Of a DNA stretch of 64,000 bases, positions 47,495-57,832 are shown piece by piece. A program made the translations under genes and the position numbers. The stretch is from the NCBI RefSeq assembly GCF_022965805.1, contig NC_133101.1, forward strand, positions 15,843,054 through 15,907,053, written 5' to 3'. Each line of letters starts with the position of its first letter. Position 1 is the stretch's first letter. The DNA comes from Primulina eburnea (Eukaryota > Streptophyta > Magnoliopsida > Lamiales > Gesneriaceae). The notes beneath the pieces are model-generated. The model was given only the letters and a program-made list of their open reading frames with translations, searched no databases and had not been told where the DNA came from.

Positions 47495-48792
47495 TTAAAT
47501 CTTACCAAACAACTCTAGGTAGCGACTCCTCATGTCCGCTTTTGACTCCCAAGTTGCTTCATTTGCTGATTGGTTCAACCACTAGGCTTTGACCAACTTA
47601 GTCACCTTGTTCCGGAGTCTGCGCTCCTGCCTGTCTAGTATTTGAACGGGTCTTTCCTCATAAGACAGGTCTGGAGTCAACTGCAACGGTTCATAGCTCA
47701 GAACATGCGAAGGGTTTGCTAGGTACTTCCTCAGCATCGAAACGTGGAACACGTTGTGTACCCCAGCCAGATTCGGCGGAAGGGCAACACGATAGGCTAG
47801 TGTCCCAACTCTGTCAAGAATCTCGAACGGTCCAATGATCCTCGGACTTAGCTTGCCTCTTTTCCCAAATCTCATAACACCCTTCATGGGTGCTATCTTG
47901 ACAAAATTGTGATCACTAACGACAAACTCTAGATCCCTTCTTCTCTTATCGGCATAGCTCTTTTGGCGACTCTGGGCAATCTTCATTCTGTCTCGAATCT
48001 TGATCACCACATCTGCAGTCTGCTGAACTAACTCTGGGCCAAGTTCTGCTCTTTCACCGACTTCATCCCAATAAATCGATGATCTGCACTTCCTTTCATA
48101 CAATGCCTCGTAGGGAGCCATACCTATCGATGATTGGAAACTGTTGTTGTAGGTAAACTCCACTAGAGGTATCTTTGATTCCCAAGTCTCCTGAAAATCG
48201 ATCATACAGGCTCTCAACAAATCCTCCAAAATATGGATCACTCGCTCAGACTGGCCATCTGTCTGCGGGTGAAAAGCTGTACTGATAAGCAACTTCATCC
48301 TCATGGCTGCATGTAAGCTCTTCCAAAAGTACGATGTGAACCTCGGGTCTCTGTTGGACACAATGGAAACTGGAATCCCGTGCAATCGAACTATCTCCTT
48401 GATATAGAGCTCCGCATACTGCGTCACGGAGAAAGTCGTCTTCATCGGCAAGAAGTGTGCTGACTTAGTTAGTCGATCCACTAGGACCCAAATAGAATTC
48501 GATCCCCTGACTGACCTTGGCAAACCAACCACAAAGTCCATGGTAACATTCTCCCATTTCCAATCTGGGATGGGTAGTGGCTTAATCAATCCTGCTGGTC
48601 TTTGATGCTCTGCCTTCACCTGCTGACAAGTGAGGTATGTAGACACAAATCTGCGGATGTCTCTCTTCATCCCTGACCACCAATACAGAATCTGTAGGTC
48701 CTTGTACATCTTGGTACCTCCTAGGTGAATAGAATACGGAGATGCGTGTGCCTATGCTAGATATCCTCTCTGATCGAATCAACATTGGGCAC
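47495..48792 (-). pseudogene. Integrase and chromodomain of the degenerate gypsy element
   Basis: The 48709-47582 frame holds most of the integrase: YWWSGMKRDIRRFVSTYLTC (zinc finger end), WENVTMDFVVGLPRS (first Asp), VSNRDPRFTS (second Asp) and HPQTDGQSERVIHILEDLLR (Glu). The GPFEIL and VFHVSMLRKYLA region follows. After a TAG in place of Trp-type sequence at 47582 the same frame gives EATWESKADMRSRYLELFG, a chromodomain end, and stops at 47495. The chromodomain tail, which targets insertion to heterochromatin, defines a plant chromovirus, probably the Tekay/Del group. Upstream, a TGA at ~48793 and a frame change separate it from RNase H. Confidence 0.85.
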
Positions 48793-50163
48793 TCACATTC
48801 TATCTTTGTACCTCACAATACCATCTGAACCTGTGTAGAGAACACTGCCCTTAGCTTTATCATTCAGTCTCCATTTCTGTAATTGCTCATCTGAAGACTG
48901 ACCTGCACAGATGCGGTCTAGCAAAGAAGATTGAACTGTCAGATTAGACAGCCTCGGAGCTCTGCCTTTGCGATAAACTTCTAAATCAAACCTCTGAATC
49001 TCAGACTGAAGAGGTCTCTGTGCAGAGAACTGTGCTACAACTTCCACCTTCCTGCTCAAGGCGTCTGCGACAACGTTAGCCTTTCCCGGATGGTAACTAA
49101 TCTCGCAGTCGTAGTCTTTCACCAATTCTAGCCACCGTCTCTGTCTCATGTTCAGTTCCTTCTGCGTGAAGAAATACTTGAGACTCTTGTGATCGGTAAA
49201 TATCTGAAATTTGTCGCCGAACAAGTAATGTCTCCAAATCTTCAATGCAAAGACAACAGCAGCTAATTCTAAATCATGATTCGGGTAATTCTTCTCATGC
49301 ACCTTCAACTGTCTAGAGGCATAGGCTATAACCCGACCCTGCTGCATCAACACTGCGCCTAACCTGAGCTTAGATGCATCGGTGTATAGCAAAAAATTAC
49401 CTTGTCCTGTCGGCATGGCTAACACTGGTGCTGAAATAAGAGCTTGCTTCAAAGTATCGAAGCTCTTCTGGCACTCGCCACTCCACACGAACTTAGCATT
49501 CTTCTTGGTCAGTGAAGTCAGTGCCACTGCTACGGACGAAAACCCCTGAATAAACTTACGGTAGTAACCGGCTAAACCCAGAAAACTGCGGATTTCCGAT
49601 GCATTCTTCGGCTCAACCCATTCCTTAACGGCTGCGACCTTGGCTGAATCCACCTCAATCCTACTTCTAGATATAATATGACCCAAAAACGCTACCTTCT
49701 CCAACCAAAACTCGCAGTTACTGAACTTCGCAAATAACTCGTGACTCTGCAAGGTCCGCAAAACTGTCTTCAAGTGCTGACTGTGCTCCTCATGGCCCTT
49801 CGAGTAAATAAGAATATCGTCAATGAACACTATGAGGAACTGATCAACGTAGGGCTGAAATACTTGGTTCATCAAGTCCATGAAAATAGCTGGAGCGTTC
49901 GTCAGTCCGAATGGCATCAATAAGAACTCATATTACCCATATCTGGTTCTGAAGGCTGTTTTGTGCACATCTGCATCTTTCACCTTCAGTTGGTGATACC
50001 TTGATCGAAGATCTATTTTAGAGAACACTGTGGCTCCCTGCAACTGATCAAACAAGTCTTCGATCCTAGGAAGTGGGTACTTGTTCTTGATCGTTACCTT
50101 GTTCAACTCTCGGTAATCGATGCACAGCCTCAAACTCCCATACTTTTTCTTTACAAAAAGCAC
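48793..50163 (-). pseudogene. Reverse transcriptase and RNase H of the degenerate gypsy element
   Basis: Two pieces of one frame separated by a TAA at about 49930. 50163-49933 has [36 protein letters not shown] and [12 protein letters not shown], where G replaced by R breaks the SGYHQ motif. 49920-48793 has [31 protein letters not shown] (catalytic FIDD), [14 protein letters not shown] and [15 protein letters not shown]. RNase H follows with [38 protein letters not shown] and ADALSRK. RT before integrase is the Ty3/gypsy order. Confidence 0.86.
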
Positions 50164-50217
50164 TGGTGCGCCCCACAGTGAGAAACTAGGGCGGATAAAT
50201 TCCTTGTTGAAAAGCTC

Positions 50218-50873
50218 CTAAATCTGCTGCTTGAGTTCTAACATTTCAGCTGGAGCTAATCGATACGGTGCCTTAGAGGTTGTCACAGTGCCTGGCATAA
50301 GATCGATTTCAAACTTCACATCTCTCTCTGGTGGAAGACCTGTGACATCATCCGGAAAAACGTCTGGGAAATCTCTAACTACTGGCACCTCTGATAAAGA
50401 CGGAGTGGGTATGTCAGGTGCAGAAATAATGCTGGACAAGAAGGCCTGACACCCCTTAGAAATAAGTCTCCTAGCCTGCATGCAAGAGATCATGCGAGGG
50501 AAACTTCTCCATCTGGCTGGTTCAAAAAGAAATTGCTCCATGCCCGACGGTCTAACCAATACTGACCTCTTCTGAAAATCAATCAGAACTCTGTTCCTCG
50601 TCAGCCAGTCCATTCCCAAAATAATGTCAAACACTAGCATAGGCAAGACGATCAAATCTGCATACACCAGGTGGTTGGTCAATTCTAGATCAATGTCCCT
50701 AACCACGCTAGTAGCTGACAGCTCTTCCCCTGATGGGACTGTCACGGAATAATTCACGTCGAGTCCAATGGTCTTGATATCCAAGTGACTCGCAAACGTT
50801 TACGAGATAAATGAATGGGTGGCTCTTGAATCTATCAAGGCCTGAGTGGCTATTCTCTTAATGAAAATATTTC
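50218..50873 (-). pseudogene. Protease and linker of the degenerate gypsy element
   Basis: From the acceptor-like site at 50874 the frame reads IATQALIDSRATHSFIS, where the active-site DSGA has become DSRA, then a TAA, then ASHLDIKTIGLDVNYSV, ILGMDWLTRNRVLIDF and the pre-RT segment PVVRDFPDVFPDDVTGLPPE to LELKQQI and a stop at 50218. Retropepsin cleaves the polyprotein; Gly to Arg next to the catalytic Asp should abolish this. Confidence 0.8.
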
Positions 50874-51047
50874 CTGAGAGACGTTAGCACAACACAAACT
50901 TATATCCCAAATTACTAACATTAACCTCAAGCATAGCAGAAAACTAATATCCCAAATCACTCAAAATATTACTAGCACCTTAATAATCCCAAATAAAATT
51001 CCACATGCAAGGAAAAATTAATACTGAGCTTAGGTAGAAAATTTTAC
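50874..51047 (-). other. Intron-like insert between gag zinc knuckle and protease
   Basis: The minus strand reads DTTLLTG, then CAG|GTAAAATTTT, 174 T-rich bases with stops, then CGTCTCTCAG|GAAATATT, after which the frame resumes as NIFIKRIATQALIDS. Removing it joins a Gly codon cleanly. The chromovirus at 61168 has no insert at the corresponding Gly-Asn. It could be a true intron or an inserted sequence with splice-like ends. Confidence 0.6.
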
Positions 51048-51190
51048 CTGTCAGTAAAGTCGTGTCTGGGTTCGCCTCTTGTGCATGTATGGTGAATACT
51101 CTGCCCTGAGTAGGCTGCTTCCACTGTGGGAACTCCTTCAGCATGTGGTCGGTAGCTCCACATTTAAAACACTTGCCTGACCCTGCTCCT
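51048..51190 (-). pseudogene. gag remnant (zinc knuckle) fused to LTR sequence
   Basis: GKCFKCGATDHMLKEFPQWK is a CCHC knuckle whose last Cys is Phe, followed by GRVFTIHAQEANPDTTLLTG. Upstream of about 51185 the sequence is LTR rather than gag, so the N-terminal gag, the leader, the PBS and the LTR end are deleted. Confidence 0.78.
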
Positions 51191-53666
51191 TGGTCCCCAC
51201 CTCCTGTCTCCTCATAAACATCCTCACCTGCATCGATCAAGTCTAGTGAGTCTAAAGACTCAACACGTAAAAACTGAAATTAACAAGTACTACATAATAA
51301 AAATCTCATGCAAATTTATAATAGGACATACATACTTGAAACTGGACTTGCATAATCAAAACCTGAACATACTTGCATACATACTTAGACGTGCCATAAA
51401 CTTTTCTTAAACGTGCTTGCATACTTGAACATACATACTTCATCATTTTGCGAAGAGGATGTTTCAAAGCAAGTGACCCATAACAAAATCACCTAATCAG
51501 ACTAAGCCACGGTACTAGGAAGACATGGACGTATCCACTGCCACATACATGAGATCCCCGTTCATAATTTAATGGGCTGATTGGTCCAAGTTCATGATTT
51601 AACGCTTTCCAATCACGATCTTAACCCGTTCATGATTTAACGGGCGGATTGGTCCCCGTTCATAATTTAACGCTTTCCAATCCTAAACATAACTTTGTCA
51701 CAAGACAATTAGCATACCTCAAAAACTTAAAATATTTTCTTGCACGTCAAACATACTTACTTGGCGTTGAGGGATTCGTTGGACTTTGATCGGGGCCGTC
51801 GCTGCACATACTAATCAGGAATTTACATGCTTAACTTGCATAACTTAGACGTATGTAATCATGCTTTTTCGAGTTCATTCACTTCCTTAGGACATTCTAA
51901 AATTCCCATGACTCAACCTTGTAAATCATTGTACTAAACCATGGCATCAACCCCAAAGCATACTATAAGAATTTTCCCAAAATATGAAAGACACGGACCC
52001 CGTGCTTTGTTCCGGGTAGGGGTCCGGGTCCGTGTGCTAAAATGTGTCGTGTAGAAAAAAGAGGGCACGGAGCCCGTGTCTAGGTCCGGGTGGGGGTCCG
52101 TGTGTGTGCGCAAATTTGACACCGAAAAGAATGCAAAGGCACGGACCCCGTGCTCTGGTCCGTGTGGGGGTTCGTGTCCGTGCGCAAAAATGGCACTAAG
52201 GAGGAAACAAAGGCACGGACGTCGTGCCAGGGTTCGTCCTTGTGTCCGTGTACTTGCGGAACAAGCCAACATCCAAAAATTCTGAACATGTTTTGCTTAA
52301 CGTTCTAAACTCGATCATACGGACTATGAACCGACACCCCGAGACCCATCTTAGCATGCCATAACAATGAACCAAACTCGTATAAACGCCCCAAAGCAAC
52401 GACGTTCACCCTATGACACATACGGCACAAAATACGGCAAATGACATCAAATCGTTTCCTGCGACTTCTAATTGATTCAAGTGCCTATCGACATGAAACG
52501 AAACCTCAAAATACTCCCAACATCATTATCAATATACCTATACGCAGCAACGATCACCCGTCGATCCCCAACGAAGCCTGCAACAATAAAATCTCAAGAA
52601 CACATCAATACATAAATTTCTTAAAAATACAATTTGAGCAGCCCCACGAAAAACACCATAACTCACTTAATTTTTATTCAAATATTTCGAATTTACTGTC
52701 GAATCGAAGGTATCAAAAAGTTCTACAATTTTTACGTTGAAAGTTTTCTCAGAATCAAGACCGAAAAGTCGCAGTATTTAAAATGGCAGTAAAAATGGGA
52801 TTTTAGATCTAAAAATCATTTCAACATATATCCAAACGTCATTGCTCAAACTTCTACACATCACACACATATTTTTACGCATAAAAACAACGCAACACAT
52901 AATATGACATGATCGATGCAGCAAAATAAAGATTATACGTGCTTTTTGATATTTAAAAATACCATGACGACGATACCGAAGCGGGGAGAGATGCGAGGTT
53001 GATCCGGGATGATCGTGACGCTAAAATCTTGCAACGAAATTACAGAAAAGTTGCTGGAAGGTTTGAAGGAGAGGGGCAGCCGCTTTTTAGATGAAAACCC
53101 TATGTTTTGCACTCTTAAAATAATAAAATCTGAATTGTGATAGTGTGTGTGTGTTTTATGGTTTAGTGTGTGTAAAAACATGTAAGTGTGTGTGAGTGCA
53201 TAAAACGTGTGTGTGTGTTTTTAATTAGGAGAAATTAGTGCTAAATTACTAAATTAAATACTAATTTAAAGTTAACACACACTAATTTAATCAAATTCCT
53301 CATTTAAAATGATTACACACTAATTTTAAAAGTTTCAAACTTTTAAATTACTAAATACATAAATAAGGCTTTAAAATGCTAAAACTAAATAAATTATTTA
53401 AAACGCCCCATCCTTAACTTAAAATAAAATACCATCTTTTGAAATTGCCAAAAATCATCACCGGGTCTTTTTCTCAATCCCGCCTCGAATAATCGCCTGA
53501 AACATGAAACTCGAAAAACATTTTAACGTGCATCACATAAATATGAATAATTTAAAATAATGTATTTAAATAAATCATGCACTACTAGAACTCATTTTAA
53601 AATTAAATAAATGCTTTAATAATTAAATAAATAATGAGTTATACGTGTACTGAATTTGGGCACTAC
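51186..53666 (-). mobile_element. 5' LTR (end-truncated) of the degenerate gypsy element
   Basis: Homologous to 45590-47458 with the same blocks (TCTAAAGACTCAACACGTA, CGTTCATGATTTAACG, GAGGGATTCGTTGGAC) and the GC-rich repeats. It lacks the ~210 bases next to the PBS. It contains 52466-53100, which the 3' LTR lacks. The outer end reads GGGCACTAC with the expected CA lost. ORFs 51934-52289 are repeat artefacts. Confidence 0.85.
51987..52262. repeat. GC-rich GGTCCGTG/CACGGACC repeats in the LTR (copy 2)
   Basis: Collinear with 46405-46680, about 93-95% identical by eye, same four-unit structure. Confidence 0.9.
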
Positions 53667-53884
53667 TTGACATCCGTGCTTATTTGAGTACCTATGGTCC
53701 ATAGGAAATCTAATTTGTCCACAAAATACTCCTTATCCGAGCAACTATTATTTCTATGAGAAAAATTAATGTGATCAAATAAAAAGTTAGATATACAAAT
53801 ATTAATATACCGTTCCCCCCAATAAGATCTTGAATTCCTTAAATTTGAAATTTCTTTGTTGAAAATGCGCAACTAAAGTCCACA
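53667..53884. other. Short spacer, nothing recognised
   Basis: AT-rich; the minus-strand ORF at 53663-53872 shows no domain. Confidence 0.5.
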
Positions 53885-54699
53885 TTGAAAATATAATTAG
53901 AAGATGATACGAGTTCTTTGTAAAAACAAAATGATTCTGCTTGTGAATTATACTGATAAAAAATAGAAATTTCTCAATCAAATTTTTTTGTTTTCTTTTA
54001 AAATCAAGTTCGCTTTATCCAATTATAAATGATAAATAATATGAATTCTTGCTCCTACGTAACTGTACTCCATCTCTGACTATATATTAGTTTAGTTCAT
54101 ATATAAACAAAAAAATATGTAAAGCTTATTTGTTCTAAATTATGTTGCCTACATATATATCGCATCTCGGAAAGTAAACAAATGGGTTTCTGTCGGGTTA
54201 TGTAAGACCCACGGTTGGATTCAAATTTGTATGAGTAGAAAAATCAATACTTATTTCCAGAGTATTTGCTCGGTTCGGTTTCCAATCGATCAAAATAGAA
54301 ATGAATAAAAATACATATCGGTCGGTCGTCAGTAGTTTTTCTTTTTAAAAATCAAGTTTTAGTTAGAAATTTGAATATAAAATTTTGAATTTCGTTTATT
54401 ACAAGCCAAACTATTTACTTCTACTTTCATTTCTATGGTCTAATGAAATTTTAGGAAGATTTTGTATAATTTAGAAATATAGTTAAATAATTAATCAATG
54501 ATGTAATAGTTTGTGTTCTTGGTTGTGATGAAGGTGGCTGCTGCTGTTTCTTAGACAGCTTCCACTGTTGATTCTCAGAACCCCAATATCACCTGTAATC
54601 GATTTTTAAGTTTTGAGAAAAGATAACCGTAATGTAAAATCAAATAAGCAAAAAACGCCAAATCAAGAATTGTCTCTTCTAGATACACGTCCCCTTTGA
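53885..54699. repeat. Duplicated segment, copy 2 (~815 bp)
   Basis: Collinear with 29662-30497. Here the sequence continues past the break point of copy 1 into 54700-54790. Confidence 0.88.
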
Positions 54700-54780
54700 T
54701 TTCTTCAACTTCTGCTCTAAATTCATTATTAGATTCCTCATCTTTATCATCTGCCGGAAGATCTCCCTCCCGGGAGTATA
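54600..54780 (-). other. Possible exon relic on the minus strand
   Basis: An open minus-strand stretch reads EGDLPADDKDEESNNEFRAE then VEEIKGDVYLEETILDLAFF and stops soon after the duplicated CAGGTGATATTGGGGTTC. It is acidic and has higher GC than its surroundings. I recognise no family, and no start is visible upstream because a TATATAT tract begins at 54780. Confidence 0.25.
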
Positions 54781-54892
54781 TAATATATATATTTACAAAA
54801 AGATGTTAGCGTGATATTTTGTTTTTTTTTTCCATCTCTCATAATAAATGTAAATGTTTATATTTTTGTTTTGTAATATTGATACAGAAAGT

Positions 54893-55032
54893 TGTTGGGA
54901 GCAATGATTGTCCCTGCTTTGTAGAGCGATCGAACCGTGGTGCTTGAGCTGTTGTGCGGTTTTAAAGATTTGAGTTACACCATTACTACTAGCTATAACT
55001 TTTGGTAAAGCGGCAAGCGCTCGATCCTAACA
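54893..55032 (+). mobile_element. TRIM LTR A, 140 bp form
   Basis: TGTTGGGAGCAATGATTGTC...CGATCCTAACA, followed at once by ATTGGTATCAGAGC (55033-55046), a Met-tRNA PBS. Its 76-base internal region ends in a polypurine run AAGGGGGGGGGGGGA that abuts LTR B. LTR C is its homologue. Confidence 0.8.
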
Positions 55033-55108
55033 ATTGGTATCAGAGCGTGGTCATGGGTTCAAGTCTCCCAAGAAGCATATTTATATTCTTCATAAGGGGG
55101 GGGGGGGA

Positions 55109-55490
55109 TGTTGGGTTAAGCGTGCATGAGTGAGAGTAGTACTGGGATGGGTGACCTCCAGGGAAGTTCTCATGCGTCAAGCAGCTGACGTTGCGCCGCT
55201 TGATCTGGTTGGTTATATGGGCCGTAAAAGAGTGACACTAGATCTTAACGGGTAATACTTCCTCTGCTGGGGACAGAAACGACGGTAGGGAAGGGTAAGA
55301 CTGATCTCTAAGAGATATGAGACAACACCAGCAGATAGACACGCACCTCCTCGGACTCATGGGCCTAGCAGCCCGACCTATTAGCATCCAAATAGGTGCA
55401 CTCTGCACTGCCACAAGTATAAGGAAATAAAGTTGCGCCTTGGCTAACAGCTATAGCTTTTGGCCTAGTGGTAAGCGCTTGATCCTAACA
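55109..55490 (+). mobile_element. TRIM LTR B, 382 bp form with 5S rRNA-like sequence (Cassandra-like)
   Basis: TGTTGGGTTAAGCGTGCATG...TTGATCCTAACA. Followed by ATTGGTATCAGAGC (55491-55504), a 71-base internal region and GTGAGGGAGAT before LTR C. The presence of 5S rRNA-like sequence in the LTR of a tiny non-coding element is the hallmark of Cassandra TRIMs. Its last ~45 bases resemble those of LTRs A and C; the rest does not. Confidence 0.78.
55115..55178 (+). other. 5S rRNA-like segment in LTR B
   Basis: GTTAAGCGTGCATGAGTGAG then AGTAGTACTGGGATGGGTGA then CCTCCAGGGAAGT follow the second half of plant 5S rRNA with about ten mismatches over 64 bases. This covers the internal control region (part of box A, IE, box C). 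The first half of 5S is absent, so this is not a 5S gene. A second copy is at about 55777-55840. Confidence 0.78.
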
Positions 55491-55561
55491 ATTGGTATCA
55501 GAGCCAAGGTCACGAGTTCGATTCTTATTGATTGCAGGAGTGCAATTATTGTGAGGGAGAT

Positions 55562-55701
55562 TGTTGGGTGCAATAATTGTCTCTGCTTGGTAGAGCGATC
55601 AAATCGTGGTGCTTGAGATCTTGTGCGGTTTAAAATATTTGAGTTGCACCATTACTACTAGATATTGCTTTTGGTAAAGCGGCAATCGCTTGATCCTAAC
55701 A
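55562..55701 (+). mobile_element. TRIM LTR C, 140 bp form
   Basis: TGTTGGGTGCAATAATTGTC...TTGATCCTAACA; homologous to LTR A across its whole length. The PBS-like ATTGATATCAGAGC (55702-55715) has one change. A 69-base internal region ends CTTGGGGGGGA before LTR D. Confidence 0.8.
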
Positions 55702-55770
55702 ATTGATATCAGAGCGAGGTCATGGGTTCAAGTCTCGCAAGAAGCATATTTATATACTTCTTGGGGGGGA

Positions 55771-56025
55771 TGTTGGGTTAAGCGTGCATGAGTGAGAGTA
55801 GTATTGGGATCGGTGACCTCCTCGGAAGTTCTCATGCGTCAAGCTGCTGACGTTGCGCCGCTTGATCTGATTGGATAAATGGGCCGTAAAAGAGTGACAC
55901 CAGATCTTAACGGGTAATACTGCCTCTGCTGGGGACAGAACCGACGGTAGGGAAAGGGTAAGACTGATCTCTAAGAGATATAAGACAGCACCAGCAGATA
56001 GACATGCACCTCCCCAGACTCATGG
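55771..56025 (+). mobile_element. TRIM LTR D, 5S-like form, cut by the chromovirus
   Basis: Homologous to the first ~255 bases of LTR B (TGTTGGGTTAAGCGTGCATG onward, including GGTAAGACTGATCTCTAAGA). It stops after CAGACTCATGG where the gypsy LTR begins. The missing part should lie right of the gypsy element, outside the window. Confidence 0.8.
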
Positions 56026-57733
56026 TGTGGGGACCCGGGCTCTAATTCTTATTCTTGGGATTAATAGGATCAGTAATATAAAAGTGGGTCAAAATTTTGC
56101 TTTTGAACATTCACCCTAATGAATAAAACAAGCAACATATCTTTATTTAATTACAATATGAACACATAATATACATATCCTGTCTGGTACGTACTCAACA
56201 ATCCAGTGTTCAACTACAGTACATAATAAAGTACAACAACTAGCCATCTGCTATGCCCGTGATCACCACGCTATATCCGTCTCTCATCTCGGTCGTGACC
56301 CAGATCCTGCCCCACCTGTTGTCATGCACACATACAGACACAACAACAGCCGGAAACTCTGGTGAGAACAAATCCCAGTATAAACATGTATACATGCATA
56401 TAAACAGTCATAACACATAAAACATGCTATTATGAATGACATCAATATAAGCATGCAATGCGAAACAAATCATGTCTGAACTCGACTCGACTATAACTCT
56501 AGGGATCCCGGTGTGAATAAGACGATCTATCACCTACCCTCCCAATCGGGGTGACGGTACGTCTTATTCCTAGACCTCGGCCCGATCTATATCCGCATCT
56601 ACAATAGGAGACTGATCTTCCCCTATGCTGGGATAACACCGAACATCTAGAAGTTTGACTGATCTGTCAAGACTCCCTATCTTAAATGCAATGCATGACA
56701 ATCTGTAGACAAAGCATAATCGTACGATCTCAAATGCGATGAATAACAATCTGTAAACAAAGCATAATCATCTTAAAAGATTTGGATACAAGTCTATAAA
56801 CAAATCATAATCATATTACAAGACAAGTAATAATCTAGTATGTGATTTTGGTTGGGACATGCATTATACCTTTCTTCGCACAATCTGTGTCGTAGTCGAA
56901 GTCTCGCTGCTGAATCTGTCAATACCAATCTGAAATGACATATATACAATATACTGTATCAACTTCTAACTCAAAATCAATAACGGTACAAGTCTGATAC
57001 CAAATCCCAGTCAATACAACTCTGAAATTCATAACAATTCTATACAGTGTCCGTTCTTAAATCCGCTTGCAATTATACGATGTCTAACATGTCAGAAACA
57101 ACATATATGAATCATATCTGGTTCCTTTCAACATCATAATTTCAAGACATGCCAAAACATAGTAAAACTTACGTCCACGTGTAGCCTACAACGATAGGAA
57201 CACGGTACCGAAGTCGGATTTCAAATCAGACGGACGGATTGAAATATACTGGCGCAAGAATTTCAAAAGCTCTCTCGTAGCTTTTTCTTTTGTTTCCTTC
57301 TCATTCTGAGAGAGGAATTCGTTTATATATATCACCTTGTTGCATGCTTAAGAAACGTGGCTCACTCTTGCCAAATCTCGCTGGCGCTCGGGCGGTCAAT
57401 TCTTACCGCCCGGGCGCGAGCTCGGCGCTCGGGCGGTCAAGTTCTACCGCCCGGGCGCGGAAGGTTCTGCCCGCAATGCGAGATTCTGGCGCTCGGGCGG
57501 TCACTTTCTACCGCTCGGGCGCCACTAGTTCTTCCCGAAACTTGTGTAATGCAAAAGCTCTGCCCACTCTGGTCTCGATATGGTCCGGCTATAATCACAT
57601 CAATTAAAATTCCATAATTCCGGATTAACAGAGTCAAAATCTTGGCATTTCATAGTGCTTCTCATGACAGGACATGCATTCTCATATCTTCGAATATTGC
57701 GTCAATGGAGATTATTAATTCTCAGGCCTTACA
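56026..57733 (-). repeat. 3' LTR of the young chromovirus
   Basis: Plus-strand ends TGTGGGGACCCGGG and TCTCAGGCCTTACA, 1708 bp. Contains three GC-rich hairpins at 57380-57530. Confidence 0.93.
57380..57530. repeat. Three GC-rich hairpins in the chromovirus LTR
   Basis: Each unit is (G)GCGCTCGGGCGGTC, a ~7-10 base AT-containing loop, then ACCGCCCGGGCGC or a near variant, with ~13 bp stems. Repeated at 63889 to the window end in the other LTR. Confidence 0.92.
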
Positions 57734-57748
57734 TTTCTCCCCCTCTAA
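57734..57748 (-). other. Polypurine tract of the young chromovirus
   Basis: TTAGAGGGGGAGAAA on the minus strand, abutting the LTR start TGTAAGGCC. Confidence 0.88.
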
Positions 57749-57832
57749 GAAATGATTTCGCCCTCGAAATCTCAGACAATCAATCAAATAATGCGTAAGA
57801 AGTAAGATAGTCAAGACTGAAAATTACTTACA

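Noticed and set aside
54893..55770. Intact tRNA or 5S rRNA genes
   Set aside because: Only the 3' half of 5S is present, and the A/B-box pairs straddle a retroelement PBS without a complete cloverleaf that I can draw.
57290..57637. ORFs with Ala/Arg-rich repeats
   Set aside because: They translate the GC-rich hairpins of the chromovirus LTR; the same applies to 1453-1709, 46381-46702 and 51934-52399.
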